A stretch of 34,190 nt of DNA, from NCBI RefSeq assembly GCF_008271805.1, contig NZ_VSRY01000128.1, positions 1 to 34,190 on the forward strand, read 5' to 3'. Source of the DNA: Streptomyces sp. TRM49041 (lineage in GTDB: Bacteria; Actinomycetota; Actinomycetes; Streptomycetales; Streptomycetaceae). The translations under genes and the position numbers were made by a program. This document shows positions 31,920 through 34,190 of the stretch, in pieces (position 1 is the first letter of the stretch; every line of letters starts with the position of its first letter). The notes under the pieces were generated by a model, which saw only the letters and a program-made list of their open reading frames with translations, was not told where the DNA came from and made no database searches.

Positions 31920-33112
31920 GCGGGGAGTCCACAGCGTTGTGCAAGCCCGCGCAAGCTGGTGTCGGGATTCGGTACGAGCATCATCAGCTCCCGCACCAGC
32001 CCGACCACTGCTGGCCGCCGCACCTCCTCGGGCGCCAGCTTCTCGGCTTCCAGCAGGTCCCGGGTAGCGTCTTCGCGGCGCCGAGTCAAGGTCGAAGCGC
32101 GTGCATTGGTCACGAGGTGCCGGGCACGCCGCTCCCTGCCGAGCCCCGCCAAGGCGCCAGGGGCGATACGCTGCGCGGCCTCCAGCGCCGACCAGGCGTC
32201 ATCGAGCCGGAGAAGCACGTCTACCTCGTGCAGCTGGACGTTGGTGGGGCCGAACGCGGTGTAGTCCGCGTCCTGGTCGTCGCCCTGTCGCTGCGCTACC
32301 TCCTCGGCCTCTCCCAGTCGTTCGGCTGCCTCGGCGACGGAGGCCGGGGACCGTCCAGCACCGGTCGCCCCAACGGCAGCTACGAGGTACAACATGCCGA
32401 GTGTGGACAGGCCGGCCGGGCCCCCCTGTTCGAGGTCCGCCCGTAGCTCTGTGGCGGTAATCGTGGCGTAGGCGGCGGCCGCCGCGTGCCGCTGCTGGTG
32501 TATCAGCCCACGCGCCACACGGCGGGCAGAGGCGCCGATCGCCACCGGATCTCCGGCGGTGTCGGCGGCGGCCAACGCCCGGTCAGCGGCCAGTACACCG
32601 GGAGTGCGGCCAAGCTGCCCGTACTTGAAAAGGAGGCTGGCGGTGAGCTGGTAGGCGCGAGACAGCAGCAACGATCCCTCGGCGCATTCTCCAGCGGCGG
32701 CGTGGGCGTCAGCGAGGATTGCTGGCAGGTCGCGAGCGCAGGCGGTGTAGTGGCAGGCGGCCCACGCCTGGCAGCAGAACCCCAACCTGCGCCACAGTTC
32801 CGGCAGATGCACGGAGGTGCGGGGACGTTGTGCGGGATGGTGCAAGGAGTCCACCAGGGCGGCCAGGTCGGCGGGGAGGCGTAAGGGCGCGGAAGTGGGC
32901 GCGGGGTCGGTCACGAGTCGTTCGAGGGGGATGCGCAGGATTTCCGCTGCCCGCTGAAGCACGGACAGCCTGGGGTCGGTCTGGCGCTGCCCACCTTCGA
33001 GGTCTTGGACCCAGCGCCGGGACTGGCCCATGAGCCGCCCGAAGTCGGCCTGAGTGAGTCCCCGGTGCTCGCGCCAGTAGGCGATGCGGCGCCCGACGCG
33101 TCCAGTGTCCAT
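31916..33112 (-). CDS. XRE-family regulator with long C-terminal helical domain, TTA codon, cassette B
   Basis: The 398-residue protein starts at ATG 33112 (MDTGRVGRRIAYW), preceded by GGGGAG at a good distance; an ATG two codons upstream is too close to that site. The N-terminal XRE HTH is about residues 5-60 (RGLTQADFGRLMGQSRRWVQ). The remaining ~330 residues are repeated Ala-rich helices of TPR-like character (AHAAAGECAEGSLLLSRAYQ, RVARGLIHQQRHAAAAAY), typical of large streptomycete XRE regulators. Codon 77 (32884-32882) is TTA, so expression should depend on bldA, like adpA. Its stop overlaps the flavoprotein start. It is divergent from the zinc-ribbon pair at 33211. Confidence 0.85.
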   Translation of the reverse strand: MDTGRVGRRIAYWREHRGLTQADFGRLMGQSRRWVQDLEGGQRQTDPRLSVLQRAAEILRIPLERLVTDPAPTSAPLRLPADLAALVDSLHHPAQRPRTSVHLPELWRRLGFCCQAWAACHYTACARDLPAILADAHAAAGECAEGSLLLSRAYQLTASLLFKYGQLGRTPGVLAADRALAAADTAGDPVAIGASARRVARGLIHQQRHAAAAAYATITATELRADLEQGGPAGLSTLGMLYLVAAVGATGAGRSPASVAEAAERLGEAEEVAQRQGDDQDADYTAFGPTNVQLHEVDVLLRLDDAWSALEAAQRIAPGALAGLGRERRARHLVTNARASTLTRRREDATRDLLEAEKLAPEEVRRPAVVGLVRELMMLVPNPDTSLRGLAQRCGLPA

Positions 33113-33130
33113 GCACATCTCCCCTGCGAG

Positions 33131-33147
33131 GCACGCACACTGCGTGC
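33131..33147. promoter_or_regulatory. Candidate operator between XRE and zinc-ribbon genes of cassette B
   Basis: GCACGCA-CAC-TGCGTGC is a perfect 7-bp inverted repeat with a 3-bp centre in the 98-bp divergent gap. It is a likely site for the adjacent XRE regulator and contains GCAC/GTGC half-sites like those in the cassette A gap. Confidence 0.45.
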
Positions 33148-33210
33148 TCACAGACTGTTGTACCGCGCCTACGGTCCCCACGTAACCGATCCCGACCGAG
33201 AGGCCAAGCG

Positions 33211-33774
33211 GTGACCGCGCAGGAGCACGAGAGGGGCACCCTTCCCCCACTCCACACACTGACCGAGAGGCAGCGGTACGGCCTGCACTGCGTGCACTGC
33301 GGCACCCAGCTGGCACCCGACAGTGCCGTCGAGCTCGGCATCCGGTACTCCGGGGACGGCACCGCCCGCACCGCCTGGTACCCGCGCGCCTGCCGCCGCT
33401 GCTGCGCCCAGCGCGCCACGCCGGACATCGACACGATGCGCGCGACCGCGCAGCGGCTCCTCGACCCGGCCGCCGACCTGCCCACCACAGACGAGGTGGA
33501 CACACTGATCCTCGCCTATCGCGGCATGCTGATGGAGCTCATCCCCGCCGTCGAGGACGCTGCCAACCGGCGCCCCGACGGCGATGTGACGCGGTCGGAC
33601 GCGGAGGCCGGTCTCCGGGAAGCCCGGGTGCGACTGGAGTACGGCCCGCGGAGCAGCGCCCTGCCGGCGCTCGTCGCGCACGGGCAGCGTCTCGCCCGCG
33701 CCGTGGTGTGCCTGACCAGGCACCTCGGTTGGCTGGAGGCGGCCGCCGACGGCGCGCAGGGGGCCCGGTCGTGA
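33211..33774 (+). CDS. Zinc-ribbon-like protein, first gene of cassette B (paralogue of the 21296 gene)
   Basis: The 187-residue protein starts at GTG 33211, with GAGAGG upstream. Its N-terminal third matches the C-terminal half of the cassette A protein: TLTERQRYGLHCVHCGTQL versus ALTDVRRNGLDCVHCGHRF, then WYPRACRRCC versus WFPRACADC. The CxxC pairs could bind one zinc. It then has an extra ~120 residues of helices (RATAQRLLDPAADLPTTDEV, ALVAHGQRLARAVVCLTRHL) not in the cassette A copy. Its TGA overlaps the next gene's GTG, exactly as in cassette A. No enzyme motif is visible. Confidence 0.7.
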   Translation: MTAQEHERGTLPPLHTLTERQRYGLHCVHCGTQLAPDSAVELGIRYSGDGTARTAWYPRACRRCCAQRATPDIDTMRATAQRLLDPAADLPTTDEVDTLILAYRGMLMELIPAVEDAANRRPDGDVTRSDAEAGLREARVRLEYGPRSSALPALVAHGQRLARAVVCLTRHLGWLEAAADGAQGARS

Positions 33775-33953
33775 CGGCGATGAGCGGCACACGGTACTGC
33801 ATCCGGTGTGAGCGGCCCCTCGGCGACCGGCAGGAGCGGGTGCCTGCGCCGGATTCGGCGTCCGGGGCGCGCCCTGACGGCTGGGCCCACCCGCTGCTCG
33901 ACCCGGACTGCGCACCCTGGCCGAGGCTGGAATCCGCGCGGTACGGCTACTGA
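33771..33953 (+). CDS. Small CxxC protein, second gene of cassette B (paralogue of the 21682 gene)
   Basis: The 60-residue protein starts at GTG 33771, overlapping the upstream TGA (GTGA). It has YCIRCERPL near residues 9-17 and HPLLDPDC near 40-47. Between these, SASGARPD is identical to the cassette A protein, and the C/H spacing is similar. It ends with ESARYGY, comparable to the YGD-containing tail in A. A hairpin follows the stop within 3 bp. Function is unknown; conservation of the pair in both cassettes suggests the two proteins act together. Confidence 0.65.
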   Translation: MTAMSGTRYCIRCERPLGDRQERVPAPDSASGARPDGWAHPLLDPDCAPWPRLESARYGY

Positions 33954-33955
33954 CT

Positions 33956-34001
33956 CCCGTCTCGGCTGCCACGCCCTGGACAGGTCGACAGCCGAGACGG
34001 G
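33956..34001 (+). terminator. Hairpin after the zinc-ribbon pair of cassette B
   Basis: CCCGTCTCGGCTG (33956-33968) pairs perfectly with CAGCCGAGACGGG (33989-34001) around a 20-nt loop. There is no T run. It may terminate or attenuate before the gene at 34079. Confidence 0.6.
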
Positions 34002-34078
34002 CCCGGGCCACAGAGCCCAAGTATGTGCACGACGGCACGGGGGACAGGCCCCGCGCCGACACACACCCAAGGAGCAGA

Positions 34079-34190
34079 ATGACCCCGGTAGGGACCATCA
34101 GCAACGGACACGGCACCAAGGCGTACCAGAACGTGAACGCCCCCGGCCTGGACTGGCGCAAGTCCAGCCGGACGGACCTGGACCCGATCC
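34079..34190 (+). CDS. N-terminal part of a small gene in cassette B (cut by window edge)
   Basis: The frame starts at ATG 34079, with AAGGAG at 34069-34074, and is open for 37 codons to the edge. The sequence begins MTPVGTISNGHGTKAY and continues LDWRKSSRTDLDP. WRKSS is the opening motif of many DUF397 proteins, the small partners of XRE/DUF5753 regulators, so this could be one; a peptide precursor is an alternative. It occupies the position that the 32-aa peptide gene has in cassette A. Confidence 0.5.
   Translation, partial: MTPVGTISNGHGTKAYQNVNAPGLDWRKSSRTDLDPI

Noticed and set aside
31152..34190. Integrase or att repeat near tRNA-His
   Set aside because: No integrase motif and no second copy of the tRNA 3' end were found in the window; an island is kept only as a hypothesis.

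Overview
The window is chromosomal DNA of a Streptomyces-type actinomycete. It has very high GC with strong G/C in third codon positions, GTG and TTG starts, ATGA/GTGA start-stop overlaps, a recognisable adpA-orn-tRNA-His neighbourhood, and only two in-frame TTA codons in the annotated genes, both in regulators. From memory of Streptomyces chromosomes, the core order (agmatinase, PucR regulator, acyl-CoA dehydrogenase, leucine-catabolism genes, glmS, adpA, orn, tRNA-His) looks conserved. I could not run a comparison.

Layout. (1) 1-2194, minus strand: a four-gene ESX/type VII-associated operon. It encodes two small WXG100-like proteins with F or Y in place of the motif tryptophan, a 140-aa partner, and the N-terminal part of a large putative secreted effector that runs off the left edge. 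(2) 2611-5336: a secreted serine hydrolase of the class C beta-lactamase fold and a secreted endonuclease I-type nuclease, separated by about 670 bp that looks decayed. (3) 5299-9731: a ThDP-dependent enzyme and an agmatinase-family ureohydrolase on the minus strand, divergent from a PucR-type regulator whose ribosome-binding site lies inside a perfect 12-bp inverted repeat. (4) 9902-12808: an acyl-CoA dehydrogenase and a TesB thioesterase (tightly linked), then a convergent putative phosphatase. (5) 12959-19365: a TetR regulator divergent from a four-gene leucine/isovalerate operon (acyl-CoA carboxylase beta and alpha, HMG-CoA lyase, acyl-CoA dehydrogenase), with two 16-bp operator-like sites between them. 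(6) 19454-23194: accessory cassette A. An XRE/DUF5753 regulator, a DUF6879-like protein and an 86-aa protein are divergent from two zinc-ribbon-like genes, a 32-aa peptide gene and a TTG-started PCMT-like methyltransferase. (7) 23406-25534: a small protein and glmS behind a DasR-like site and a perfect 24-bp palindrome. (8) 25636-28679: a secreted protein made of three 39-aa repeats, a GPR1/FUN34/YaaH membrane protein, a universal stress protein and a small membrane protein. (9) 29058-31151: adpA (with its TTA codon), orn and tRNA-His. (10) 31383-34190: accessory cassette B, directly downstream of the tRNA. It has an XRE-type regulator with a TTA codon and a flavoprotein, divergent from a second pair of the same zinc-ribbon genes and a small gene that leaves the window.

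The part most likely to be undescribed is the pair of cassettes A and B. Both carry a GTGA-overlapping gene pair encoding two related cysteine-motif proteins, followed by a very small peptide-like gene. Both are divergent from an XRE regulator and adjoin a potential peptide-modifying or redox enzyme: a PCMT-like methyltransferase in A and an HFCD-type flavoprotein in B. A RiPP-like or small-peptide signalling system is a reasonable hypothesis, but it is inference.
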